The notes: generated by a model from the letters alone, not told the origin. Shown: positions 1-5,606, counted from the stretch's first letter. The stretch is DNA of 14,891 nt from Bacillota bacterium (GCA_023431215.1 JAEYXR010000131.1:1-14891), one strand, 5' to 3'. Translations and numbers: made by a program.

Positions 1-140
1 GCAATAGAAGCGTTATTATTACACCTGCCAAGCAAATTTGCACCTGCTGTGGCAATGAAGCAAATCTAATTCAGGTAGACGGCACTTCGCTTTGTGCCGA
101 GTGCGTTTCCAAGTTTGTAAAAGCTAATAAAGGTATGTAG
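1..140 (+). CDS. Partial small zinc-ribbon protein (5' end cut off)
   Basis: An open frame enters from the left edge (first full codon at base 3) and stops with TAG at 138-140, leaving 45 C-terminal residues. It contains a CTCC cluster followed about 15 residues later by CAEC, the paired-cysteine pattern of a small zinc ribbon, then a short basic tail. The next gene starts 2 bases after the stop, as in a tight phage operon. The start lies outside the window, so total length is unknown. It may be a single-stranded nucleic-acid or protein-binding mini zinc finger as is common in phage early regions, but no specific family is recognised and the function is unknown. Confidence 0.6.
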   Translation, partial: NRSVIITPAKQICTCCGNEANLIQVDGTSLCAECVSKFVKANKGM

Positions 141-142
141 CC

Positions 143-310
143 ATGTCAAAAAAGGTTAGACCTGTCATTATTCTATTCCCATGCCGCGGTACATGCATTA
201 AATGCCATAAGCGCAGTGCGGAACTATTCCGGCTTACCCGTGGGAGCAACATGGTACATAGCTGTAGTGACTGCCTAAAAAAGGTGATGGAGCAGCGATA
301 TGATAGATAA
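143..310 (+). CDS. Small zinc-ribbon protein, 55 aa
   Basis: ATG at 143 is preceded by AAAGGT with about 8 bases spacing, and the frame stops with TAA at 308-310. The 55-residue product has a basic N-terminus (MSKKVRP), a CRGTCIKC cysteine group and a downstream CSDC pair, which fits a C-x2-C/C-x2-C zinc ribbon. Its end overlaps the next gene start at 300 by 11 bases, implying translational coupling. Function is unknown; the second Cys-rich mini-protein in a row suggests a cluster of small regulators or host-interaction proteins. Confidence 0.6.
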   Translation: MSKKVRPVIILFPCRGTCIKCHKRSAELFRLTRGSNMVHSCSDCLKKVMEQRYDR

Positions 311-752
311 TTTACGTTGGTTAAACCCTAAGAATCCCGATGTACGTTCAGAGCTTATAAGCTTCCGCAGCCGGCACAATATCCCACAGTGGGACAAGCT
401 TACCGAGGACCAGCGAACAGCCTTTGAACTGGACTTTATGAAGCGCTACATATTATCTGAATATCAACGGACCTATGATTACCCATTCTTTATGAGCATC
501 AGCCTGCCGGAGGTTGCCACCGCTGCCCAAAAGTATGAGCAACGCCACCAGATACCCCATGGGTGCCCATGGCCGGATGCGGTTCGCAATGATTTTGAAC
601 AGGAGCTGGCGGCGCAGGTTACAACCATCATTACCGGCATCAAAACAAAAAAGCGGGATAATACGATGCTACCGCCGGACTGGACTTGGGAAGCACGGCA
701 GCAGGCTATTGTGGACAAGCTGCAAAATAAAGGAGAGGCCAATGAAGCATGA
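300..752 (+). CDS. Hypothetical phage early protein, 150 aa
   Basis: ATG at 300 has GGAG at 289-292 with good spacing; the frame closes at 752. The protein is soluble, with many aromatic and charged residues (WLNPKNPD, WPDAVRNDFEQEL, PPDWTWEARQQAIVDKL) and no signal peptide or membrane segment. Secondary structure appears mainly helical. I do not recognise the family. It overlaps the upstream zinc-ribbon gene by 11 bases and the following gene (start 742) by 11 bases, so it is in the middle of a tightly coupled early operon. A function in replication or host takeover would only be inferred from position. Confidence 0.7.
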   Translation: MIDNLRWLNPKNPDVRSELISFRSRHNIPQWDKLTEDQRTAFELDFMKRYILSEYQRTYDYPFFMSISLPEVATAAQKYEQRHQIPHGCPWPDAVRNDFEQELAAQVTTIITGIKTKKRDNTMLPPDWTWEARQQAIVDKLQNKGEANEA

Positions 753-879
753 AGTATTGCAGTATTATCTGTTTTTGGCTGAATTATATGGCTGGCCAAC
801 CAAAGGAATTAGGGGAATTAAGGCCCTGATACTTTTTAACCAGCAGCTGCAAATGGGAATTAGGCGGTGGCCCGCATGA
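742..879 (+). CDS. Small hypothetical protein, 45 aa
   Basis: ATG at 742 is preceded by AAAGGAG (728-734), an excellent ribosome binding site at 7 bases, and the frame ends with TGA at 877-879. The product starts MKHEVLQYYLFLAELYGWPT and is helical, with a short basic C-terminus. A longer reading of the same frame from 514 would run far back over the previous gene and lacks this ribosome binding site, so 742 is preferred. The stop shares the ATGA sequence with the start of the next gene. Function unknown. Confidence 0.6.
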   Translation: MKHEVLQYYLFLAELYGWPTKGIRGIKALILFNQQLQMGIRRWPA

Positions 880-1070
880 TAATGTACCAAGGCAACCTAT
901 ATACCGGCATGAAGCTGCAAGGTGGAAAGCCCGTATGCAAAAAGTGTGGGTGCTCCAAATTCTTCCCACAGCTTCCAACAAGGCCCGGATGCAACGGCCT
1001 AACCGTAATCATGGACTTTAAATGTAGCCAGTGCGGCCACTGGGCCACAGAAGAAAGGATTTTGAAGTGA
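876..1070 (+). CDS. Small zinc-ribbon protein, 64 aa
   Basis: The ATG at 876 overlaps the preceding stop in an ATGA junction, and AGGCGG at 862-867 can serve as ribosome binding site; a GTG at 867 in the same frame is the alternative. The product carries CKKCGC and, about 30 residues later, CSQCGHW, an arrangement typical of treble-clef or zinc-ribbon modules binding one zinc ion. It is the last gene of the left operon: the stop at 1068-1070 is followed by the signal-rich intergenic region. Function unknown; nucleic-acid binding is plausible from the fold only. Confidence 0.65.
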   Translation: MIMYQGNLYTGMKLQGGKPVCKKCGCSKFFPQLPTRPGCNGLTVIMDFKCSQCGHWATEERILK

Positions 1071-1080
1071 ACAAAGGGAC

Positions 1081-1127
1081 AAAAAAATACACGCAGCTCC
1101 CACCGTCCAAAGTGAAACTGCGTGTAT
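1081..1127 (-). terminator. Rho-independent terminator of the minus-strand RNA
   Basis: Perfect 10-bp inverted repeat ATACACGCAG / CTGCGTGTAT (1087-1096 and 1118-1127) with a 21-base loop (1097-1117). On the minus strand it is followed directly by TTTTTTT (1087-1081), as a Rho-independent terminator should be. On the + strand the stem is followed by ATCCTTAACT, which has no T-run, so the orientation is minus. The large loop is unusual for a plain terminator and may be a pairing element. Confidence 0.6.
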
Positions 1128-1160
1128 ATCCTTAACTAGCGTCAAAGCCTTATAAGGGTC
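1081..1160 (-). ncRNA. Putative ~80-nt small RNA, antisense strand
   Basis: On the minus strand a promoter at 1167-1196 would start transcription near 1160-1159, and a hairpin (1127 to 1087) followed by seven T (1087-1081) would end it. The predicted RNA is about 80 nt. It contains a 5' CCTTATAAGG palindrome, a short single-stranded A/U-rich middle, and the terminator hairpin whose loop is 21 nt. It opposes transcription of the 3' UTR of the left operon. It contains no ribosome binding site followed by an ORF of meaningful length. The loop plus one stem base is complementary over 11 nt to the rep coding sequence (1898-1908). The call rests on promoter and terminator placed at the correct distance; no transcript evidence exists, and I do not recognise an Rfam family. 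Confidence 0.55.
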
Positions 1161-1192
1161 ATTTTTATTATACCATTAAGTACCTTATAAAG
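1148..1192. repeat. Two CCTTATAA boxes flanking the minus-strand promoter
   Basis: CCTTATAAGG (1148-1157, a perfect palindrome) and CCTTATAAAG (1183-1192) are direct repeats with starts 35 bp apart. A looser match continues as GGTC and GTC. One box lies just downstream of the predicted start of the minus-strand RNA and the other overlaps its -35/spacer, the usual places for repressor operators. Rep iterons are an alternative. Protein partner unknown. Confidence 0.4.
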
Positions 1193-1196
1193 TCAA
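1167..1196 (-). promoter_or_regulatory. Strong sigma-A type promoter, minus strand
   Basis: Read on the minus strand, -35 TTGACT (1196-1191) and -10 TATAAT (1172-1167) are separated by 18 bases, and the -10 is extended by TGG (1175-1173). This gives 5/6 and 6/6 matches plus the TGn extension, the best promoter-like sequence I see in the window. It faces away from rep, towards the hairpin with a T-run at 1127-1081. Confidence 0.6.
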
Positions 1197-1216
1197 TATT
1201 GATGCGGATTTAGGGT

Positions 1217-1236
1217 GAAGCCACTGCGGCTTTTTT
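1217..1236 (+). terminator. Rho-independent terminator of the left operon
   Basis: AAGCC (1218-1222), loop ACTGC, GGCTT (1228-1232), extended by a G-T pair, followed by a run of six T (1231-1236). The stem is short, but the T-run makes it a reasonable terminator for + strand transcription of the mini-protein operon before rep. Confidence 0.55.
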
Positions 1237-1241
1237 CTCCC

Positions 1242-1272
1242 TTGTATAACGATTATTTTCCCGACATATAAC
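1242..1272 (+). promoter_or_regulatory. Weak candidate promoter for the rep operon
   Basis: TTGTAT (1242-1247) is followed after 19 bases by TATAAC (1267-1272), or after 17 bases by CATATA (1265-1270). A separate GATAAT at 1281-1286 has no convincing -35. It lies just after the + strand terminator and before the rep ribosome binding site, where a promoter is needed, but the match is modest. Confidence 0.3.
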
Positions 1273-1294
1273 CTTTCTCTGATAATAAGAAAGA

Positions 1295-1324
1295 GGGGGG
1301 TGAAATGGGGGGATACTTCCCCCC
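1295..1324 (+). promoter_or_regulatory. G6/C6 hairpin pair before rep start
   Basis: A perfect stem GGGGGG (1307-1312), loop ATACTT, CCCCCC (1319-1324) sits 5 bases before the AGGAG ribosome binding site (1329-1333) of the preferred rep start. A second G6 tract (1295-1300) can pair with the same C6 tract (seven pairs including A1294-T1325), giving mutually exclusive folds. Either translation control of rep or a single-strand origin hairpin for the Rep enzyme could explain it; the sequence alone does not decide. Confidence 0.45.
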
Positions 1325-1338
1325 TAATAGGAGAAAGG

Positions 1339-2088
1339 GTGAATCAATTGCCATACTATGAAAAAACAGTAAAGGCCGGAGCCACAATATACAAGTACAG
1401 ATATTTTTCTCTGAGGAAGGTAGGTGCAACTATCGGCAGAGGAAAAAAAGAAAAGCTGTCCTCCTTGCCCCAGCAGGTAAGAAACTGGATTTCATCAGCA
1501 CAAAAACTGATATGGATAGTCAATACAAATTTTGTGCCAGGGGACTTATACATAACCCTTACCTACGAAGGAAAACAACCTTCCGCATCGGAAGCCAAAA
1601 AGCAACTGGATAAATATATTCGCCGAATACGAGCGCACAGAAGAAAAAACAACCTTCCGGAACTTAAATACATTGCGGTTACAGAATTTCGAGAGGGGAG
1701 CAGAATCCACCACCACATTATCATGTCAGCCATGAGCAGTGATGTAGCTCGTAGAATTTGGCAGCATGAACCGGACCCGAAGTATCGGGGGAAGGAACGA
1801 CGAATTAAAGGGCATGACAGAGCCGCCACAGATACCCTTGATAATTCAGGGGATTATGAATTTATAGGCAAATACATAGGCAAGGAAAATAAAAAAGGCT
1901 CCCACCGTTGGCAGCAAAGCAGGAATATTAAGCCGCCGCAAATCAGTGAGCCCAAAGAAATAACCAGAGCAGCCATTACCAGGCAGCCGAAGGCTCCAAA
2001 CGGATACATATTGGTGCACTGGGAACGCCGGGCGGATTCCTTTGGAAATGATGCGCTGATGATGCGATGTGTGAGGATTCAGGATTAA
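1339..2088 (+). CDS. HUH rolling-circle replication initiator (Rep)
   Basis: The product is a Tyr nicking/rejoining enzyme of the HUH superfamily, resembling the replication-associated ORF2/G2P family of inoviruses and microviruses. It would nick one strand at an origin and stay linked to the 5' end. Motif 1 is DLYITLTYE (about residues 69-77), motif 2 is the metal-binding RIHHHIIMS (His 124-126), and motif 3 is FIGKYIGKE with Tyr 179 as the candidate nucleophile. The N-terminus (YYEKTVKAGATIYKYRYFS) is also typical of phage-borne members. Preferred start is GTG 1339 with AGGAG at 1329-1333; GTG 1300 in the same frame (262 aa) would place the G6/C6 hairpin inside the coding region. It heads the operon with pcfK- and pcfJ-like genes. 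Odd: the first Tyr of the YxxKY pair seen in phiX174 gpA is Phe here. Role in phage DNA replication is inferred. Confidence 0.8.
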   Translation: MNQLPYYEKTVKAGATIYKYRYFSLRKVGATIGRGKKEKLSSLPQQVRNWISSAQKLIWIVNTNFVPGDLYITLTYEGKQPSASEAKKQLDKYIRRIRAHRRKNNLPELKYIAVTEFREGSRIHHHIIMSAMSSDVARRIWQHEPDPKYRGKERRIKGHDRAATDTLDNSGDYEFIGKYIGKENKKGSHRWQQSRNIKPPQISEPKEITRAAITRQPKAPNGYILVHWERRADSFGNDALMMRCVRIQD

Positions 2089-2102
2089 CATGCAAATTAC
2101 CA

Positions 2103-2118
2103 CATATTTGGAAATATG
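2103..2118. repeat. 16-bp perfect palindrome between rep and pcfK-like gene
   Basis: CATATTT-GG-AAATATG is a perfect inverted repeat in the 43-base gap between rep and the next gene, just before its ribosome binding site. It could be a small operator or an RNA stem that tunes translation of the downstream gene. No partner is known. Confidence 0.3.
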
Positions 2119-2131
2119 AAAGGGCAGGATT

Positions 2132-2479
2132 ATGAAAGAAAAAGCAATCGCTATGATTCGTGAGCAAATGGAAGCCGCCGGGCAGGAGAACCCGGTATAT
2201 GCAGTAGGAGAAGCTTTACTGGAGCTGGCACAGGATGAACACACCGCAGAGTTGATAGCGCAGGACCTTGCAAATCCGGATATGAGCCTAAAAAAGTGCT
2301 ATGAATCACTATATGCCTATGCGAGGGAAAACAAGACGGGAAACTCTTTTTGCATCGGACCTAAGTTGGCATTAAAGCTTATCAGTGAATTTTATGGAAT
2401 CCAATCACCTGAAGAACCCATGAAGCAGGCAGAGCCACCAGAGCAGCCAAAGATAATTGATTTGTTTGATATCTTATAG
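2132..2479 (+). CDS. PcfK-like protein (AcrIIA9-type family)
   Basis: A 115-residue acidic, mostly helical protein starting MKEKAIAMIREQM, with GEALLELAQDEHTAELIAQDL (first part), the LKKCYESLYAYARENKTGNSFCIG centre, and a C-terminal PEQPKIIDLFDIL tail. Length, order and the KxCYxxLxxYA... pattern match PcfK-like proteins, named after a gene of the enterococcal conjugative plasmid pCF10. That family includes AcrIIA9, described as an inhibitor of type II-A Cas9, so an anti-CRISPR role is possible but cannot be assumed: family membership does not prove inhibition. AGGGCAGGA (2121-2129) is the ribosome binding site. The pcfJ-like gene follows 12 bases later, the usual gene pairing for this family. 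Confidence 0.7.
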   Translation: MKEKAIAMIREQMEAAGQENPVYAVGEALLELAQDEHTAELIAQDLANPDMSLKKCYESLYAYARENKTGNSFCIGPKLALKLISEFYGIQSPEEPMKQAEPPEQPKIIDLFDIL

Positions 2480-2491
2480 GGGGTGTGGAGT

Positions 2492-4540
2492 GTGGATTTA
2501 AAAAGCATCTACGTACTGCCTATAGCACCGGCACCGGATATAGAAACCCCGCAATACTTAGAAAGGCCATGGACACGGTGGGACGGGTCGGTATCAATCA
2601 GTAGGTCCCCAAACCGCAAATACACCGCCCGGGTGGTTGAGGTATCAGGGGACAAGCTACTGGAAATCACCGCCTACAGCCACGACAACATCCCTTTGTG
2701 GCGCACATGGCAAAATCATAGCCGTGTACTGGGGCAGACCATGACAATGGAGCCAAAGCCAAGCGAATCCACCGTGGCAAGCAGATTGCATGAATGCAGC
2801 GGCAAGTGGTACACAACCCCGGAGAACAACGAAATTATCAGGAAGTGGTTGGGAATCCACTACACACCAGAGGATGATACAGGATACTTGCGGATGGTGG
2901 GAGAAAGCCAGGTCAAAATACGCCATAAAAAGCGGGATGAACGCTGGGACCGTATCCGCCGGGAAGTAGACAATGTCATGCTGGAAATACGGGATTTACC
3001 TAAGGACTTTATGAGTTGGGTAACTAAGTTTGCCTTTGCAGAAAATCATTACATCATCTACATATACAACAAAGCTAAAACAACAAGGGGATATTGTACC
3101 CGCTGCCGCCATGAAGTAGCGGTAAAAGACCCGCGAAACCGTATGCCGGGCAGGTGCCCACGCTGCCACAGCTCAATTACTTACCTATCCCAAAAGACAT
3201 TGGCCGTCAATACCGGTGGAACAAGCTTTCATAAATGTGTAGCCTACCTGCAAAGTACCTCAGAGGGATTTTGCGCCAGGTACTTTTCGGCAGATATGAC
3301 ACTGCACCCGGATTCCTTTATGGAAATGGATGCCAAGGTATTTGAAATAGGCAGAAGCTTCTTTGTTTGGAAGAGCGGTTGTTTTGACAAAAGATATGTC
3401 TGGCAGGAGCTTGAAACCTCAGGGACAATGTGCTGGTGCCAATCGGATGATTGTTACCACACAGCTGCAACCATCTACCCCAATAATTTAAAAAGCTTAT
3501 TTCAACATCATGAACCATGGAAGTATATTCCCATGGCAGAGCTGGCAAGGCACAGCAAAAAGCTGGTTGTTAGATATTTTGTAACACTTACAAAGGAGGA
3601 CGCCTCCATTGAGCACCTAATCAAGAATAAGTTTTACAAATTGGCGTCAGAAAGGTTGGGGGGCAAACAGTGGGGCAAAAAGGAATTATACGAAGCACGT
3701 AGCATCCGAGAGGTATTAAAGCTACCCATGTATGAAATACGTCTGCTTCGTCAATTTGACCCCTCTGTTAGGGAATATATGTGCTATCAAGAATTACGTA
3801 TGGTAAGAAGAATTACTCTGCAAGACCTGCAGCTTATCAGGGACAACGACATTGCAGCCGAACGGGAGCAACTTCAAACCATGCTGCAATATATGAGCCT
3901 GCAAAAGATAGTATCTTACGCACAAAAACAGTCCGGCTTCTTTCCTCTTAGTAGCAAATGGAGCACAAAAGCACATAGGACGATAGATGTTCATTGCAGC
4001 GTTCAAGAAGTTTTAGTCGCCTACGCAGACTACATAGCAGATTGCCGGGGATTAGGCTGGAATTTAAACGATAGGAGTATTGTTATGCCGCAAAATCTAT
4101 ATCAGGCACACCAGCAGACCATTGCAGAAATTAAATCACAAGCAGATGAAGCGGAGGCCCGCCAAATCGCTTATTATATCGAGAAGCAAGCACCGCTCTC
4201 ATATAGCAATAAGGAACTGTGCATCAGGCCGCCTGTATCACGTCAAGAGATTGTAGAAGAGGGACAAGCTTTGCACCACTGTGTAGGCAATTATGCCGGC
4301 TCCGTGGCAAAAGGAAAAACGATAATCTTATTTATCCGTAAAAAAGAATATCCCCTCGAACCCTTCTGCACCTTGGAACTGAATCCAGATGATTTTAGCA
4401 TCCGCCAAGTAAGAGCGAAGCGGAACGCCACGCCGTCTGAGGAGGTAACAAAGTTTTTGGAGCAATGGAAGAAGCACCTGAAGCGCATCGGTGGACCGGA
4501 TGTATTAAAAGAGCGAGTTGAAATAAAGGTAGCTGGTTAA
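2492..4540 (+). CDS. PcfJ-like protein
   Basis: A large cytoplasmic protein of about 682 residues. The C-terminal PcfJ-type domain (about residues 575-660) has RPPVSRQEIVEEGQALHHCVGNY, then beta strands TIILFIRK, FCTLELN and the end QVRAKRNATPSEEV; the LHHCVGNY block (His 595-596, Cys 597) is the family hallmark. A zinc ribbon lies in the first third, C202-x2-C205 and C222-x2-C225 (CTRC, CPRC). The family is common in conjugative plasmids, integrative elements and phages; its biochemical function is unknown. Start: GTG 2492 has AGGGGG (2478-2483) at 8 bases; an in-frame GTG at 2483 would overlap that site, so is less likely. It is paired with the PcfK-like gene just upstream, which supports a joint function. 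Confidence 0.75.
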   Translation: MDLKSIYVLPIAPAPDIETPQYLERPWTRWDGSVSISRSPNRKYTARVVEVSGDKLLEITAYSHDNIPLWRTWQNHSRVLGQTMTMEPKPSESTVASRLHECSGKWYTTPENNEIIRKWLGIHYTPEDDTGYLRMVGESQVKIRHKKRDERWDRIRREVDNVMLEIRDLPKDFMSWVTKFAFAENHYIIYIYNKAKTTRGYCTRCRHEVAVKDPRNRMPGRCPRCHSSITYLSQKTLAVNTGGTSFHKCVAYLQSTSEGFCARYFSADMTLHPDSFMEMDAKVFEIGRSFFVWKSGCFDKRYVWQELETSGTMCWCQSDDCYHTAATIYPNNLKSLFQHHEPWKYIPMAELARHSKKLVVRYFVTLTKEDASIEHLIKNKFYKLASERLGGKQWGKKELYEARSIREVLKLPMYEIRLLRQFDPSVREYMCYQELRMVRRITLQDLQLIRDNDIAAEREQLQTMLQYMSLQKIVSYAQKQSGFFPLSSKWSTKAHRTIDVHCSVQEVLVAYADYIADCRGLGWNLNDRSIVMPQNLYQAHQQTIAEIKSQADEAEARQIAYYIEKQAPLSYSNKELCIRPPVSRQEIVEEGQALHHCVGNYAGSVAKGKTIILFIRKKEYPLEPFCTLELNPDDFSIRQVRAKRNATPSEEVTKFLEQWKKHLKRIGGPDVLKERVEIKVAG

Positions 4541-4553
4541 GGAGGATTGTAAA

Positions 4554-5600
4554 ATGCAGGAATTAGAAGTAAAGCGGGAGCTATCAGTTGTAACAGCAGA
4601 AATTATCACCATTCGTGACAATACCCAGAAAATGGTGCTGGAGGCATCCATACAGATAGGCCGCCGGCTCTGTGAAGCAAAAGAGCTAGTAGGTCATGGG
4701 GCATGGGGGGACTATCTCCGGGACAAGGTAGAATTCTCCCAATCCACTGCAAATAACCTGATGCGTATTTATCAGGAATTCGGGGATGAACAGCTAATGT
4801 TGGGAAAACCGCCAAAATCCCAAACGTTTGGTAATTTGACCTACTCCCAGGCGGTGGCCCTCTTAGCAGTTCCGGAGGGTGAACGGGAGGCCATTGTAGC
4901 AGAGAATGATATGGGAGAAATATCTGTTGCGGAATTAAAGCGCATTATTGAAGAAAAAGAGCAGGCAGCCAAACAGGCCTTACATAGCCTTTCAGAAGCC
5001 GAAAACAAGGCTGAATTAGCTGAAAAACGGGCAAAAGAAGCCGCTGCTGCCAAAGAAAAGGCAGACAAAGAGATTTCCAATCTAAAGATAAAGGTAGATA
5101 AGGCCAGATTGGCAGCAGGGGAAGCCCAACAGCGTGTTGCAGAGTTAGAAGAACAGGATATTCCTCCAGAAGAAATTGAGCGTATCAAAGCTGAGGCACA
5201 GGCAGAAGCCAAGGAACTGATAGAAAAGGCCAATGCCATTGCCCAGCAGGCACAGGCCCGCGTAGCAGAACTAGAGGAAACCGCTGGGCAGATACCGGAA
5301 GAAGAAATTTCCAAAATAAAAGCCGAAGCCGAGGCTGAAGCCAAGGAGCAGATTGCTAAAGCTTCAGCGGAAGCAGACCAGGCTAAAGCACAGGCGGAGG
5401 AGCTGCAGCGCAAACTGGAAGCCGCAAAGGACCAGGACATGGTAGAGGCGAATATGTATTTCCGGCAAGCAATTGACAGTCTTGGTAAGCTGTGCGATAC
5501 ACTGGGGAGAATTAGAGCAAGGGACCCACAAAAGGCAGATAAGCTACAGGCAGCAATAGCCGGAAGCATTGACCAGATTCGGCAGCGGATGGGAGGTTGA
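4554..5600 (+). CDS. DUF3102 coiled-coil protein
   Basis: 348 residues; ATG 4554 with a strong AAGGAGG (4539-4545). Residues 1-135 or so form the DUF3102 domain: VTAEIITIRDNTQKMVLEASIQIGRRLCEAKELVGHGAWGDYL..., then an HTH-like part (VEFSQSTANNLMRIYQEFG), as seen in phage and integrative-element proteins that look like ParB/KorB or Noc relatives. Residues 135-300 are a long Glu/Lys/Ala-rich coiled coil containing a 42-residue tandem duplication (194-235 and 236-277). The end (about 300-348) is a small helical region ANMYFRQAIDSLGKLCDTLGRI. It may bind DNA by its N-domain and oligomerise by the coiled coil; that is inference. Located between the pcfJ-like gene (13 bases upstream) and small unknown genes. 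Confidence 0.7.
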   Translation: MQELEVKRELSVVTAEIITIRDNTQKMVLEASIQIGRRLCEAKELVGHGAWGDYLRDKVEFSQSTANNLMRIYQEFGDEQLMLGKPPKSQTFGNLTYSQAVALLAVPEGEREAIVAENDMGEISVAELKRIIEEKEQAAKQALHSLSEAENKAELAEKRAKEAAAAKEKADKEISNLKIKVDKARLAAGEAQQRVAELEEQDIPPEEIERIKAEAQAEAKELIEKANAIAQQAQARVAELEETAGQIPEEEISKIKAEAEAEAKEQIAKASAEADQAKAQAEELQRKLEAAKDQDMVEANMYFRQAIDSLGKLCDTLGRIRARDPQKADKLQAAIAGSIDQIRQRMGG

Positions 5601-5606
5601 TGCAAT

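Larger units (their letters stand above)
1071..1338. other. Intergenic regulatory region before rep
   Basis: No protein gene is apparent in these 268 bases on either strand, apart from the possible 13-codon 5' extension of rep from GTG 1300. From left to right it contains a perfect 10-bp inverted repeat (1087-1127) preceded by a run of A, two CCTTATAA boxes (1148-1155 and 1183-1190), a minus-strand promoter (1167-1196), a + strand Rho-independent terminator (1218-1236), a weak + strand promoter candidate (1242-1272), and two G6 tracts with one C6 tract (1295-1324). It separates the early mini-protein operon from the Rep operon and may hold a copy-control RNA and a replication origin; the latter is inference. 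Confidence 0.7.

Noticed and set aside
514..741. Upstream extension of the 742-879 frame
   Set aside because: Runs over the 300-752 gene in another frame; the strong AAAGGAG site is only before 742.
1087..1127. Hairpin as + strand terminator or as Rep nick origin
   Set aside because: No T-run on the + strand after the stem, while seven T follow on the minus strand; origin role cannot be supported since no recognisable nick sequence is seen in the loop.
1846..2244. Minus-strand frame of 132 codons across the rep/pcfK junction
   Set aside because: Covers the ends of two supported + genes, Cys/Ser/Ile-rich shadow composition, no ribosome binding site.
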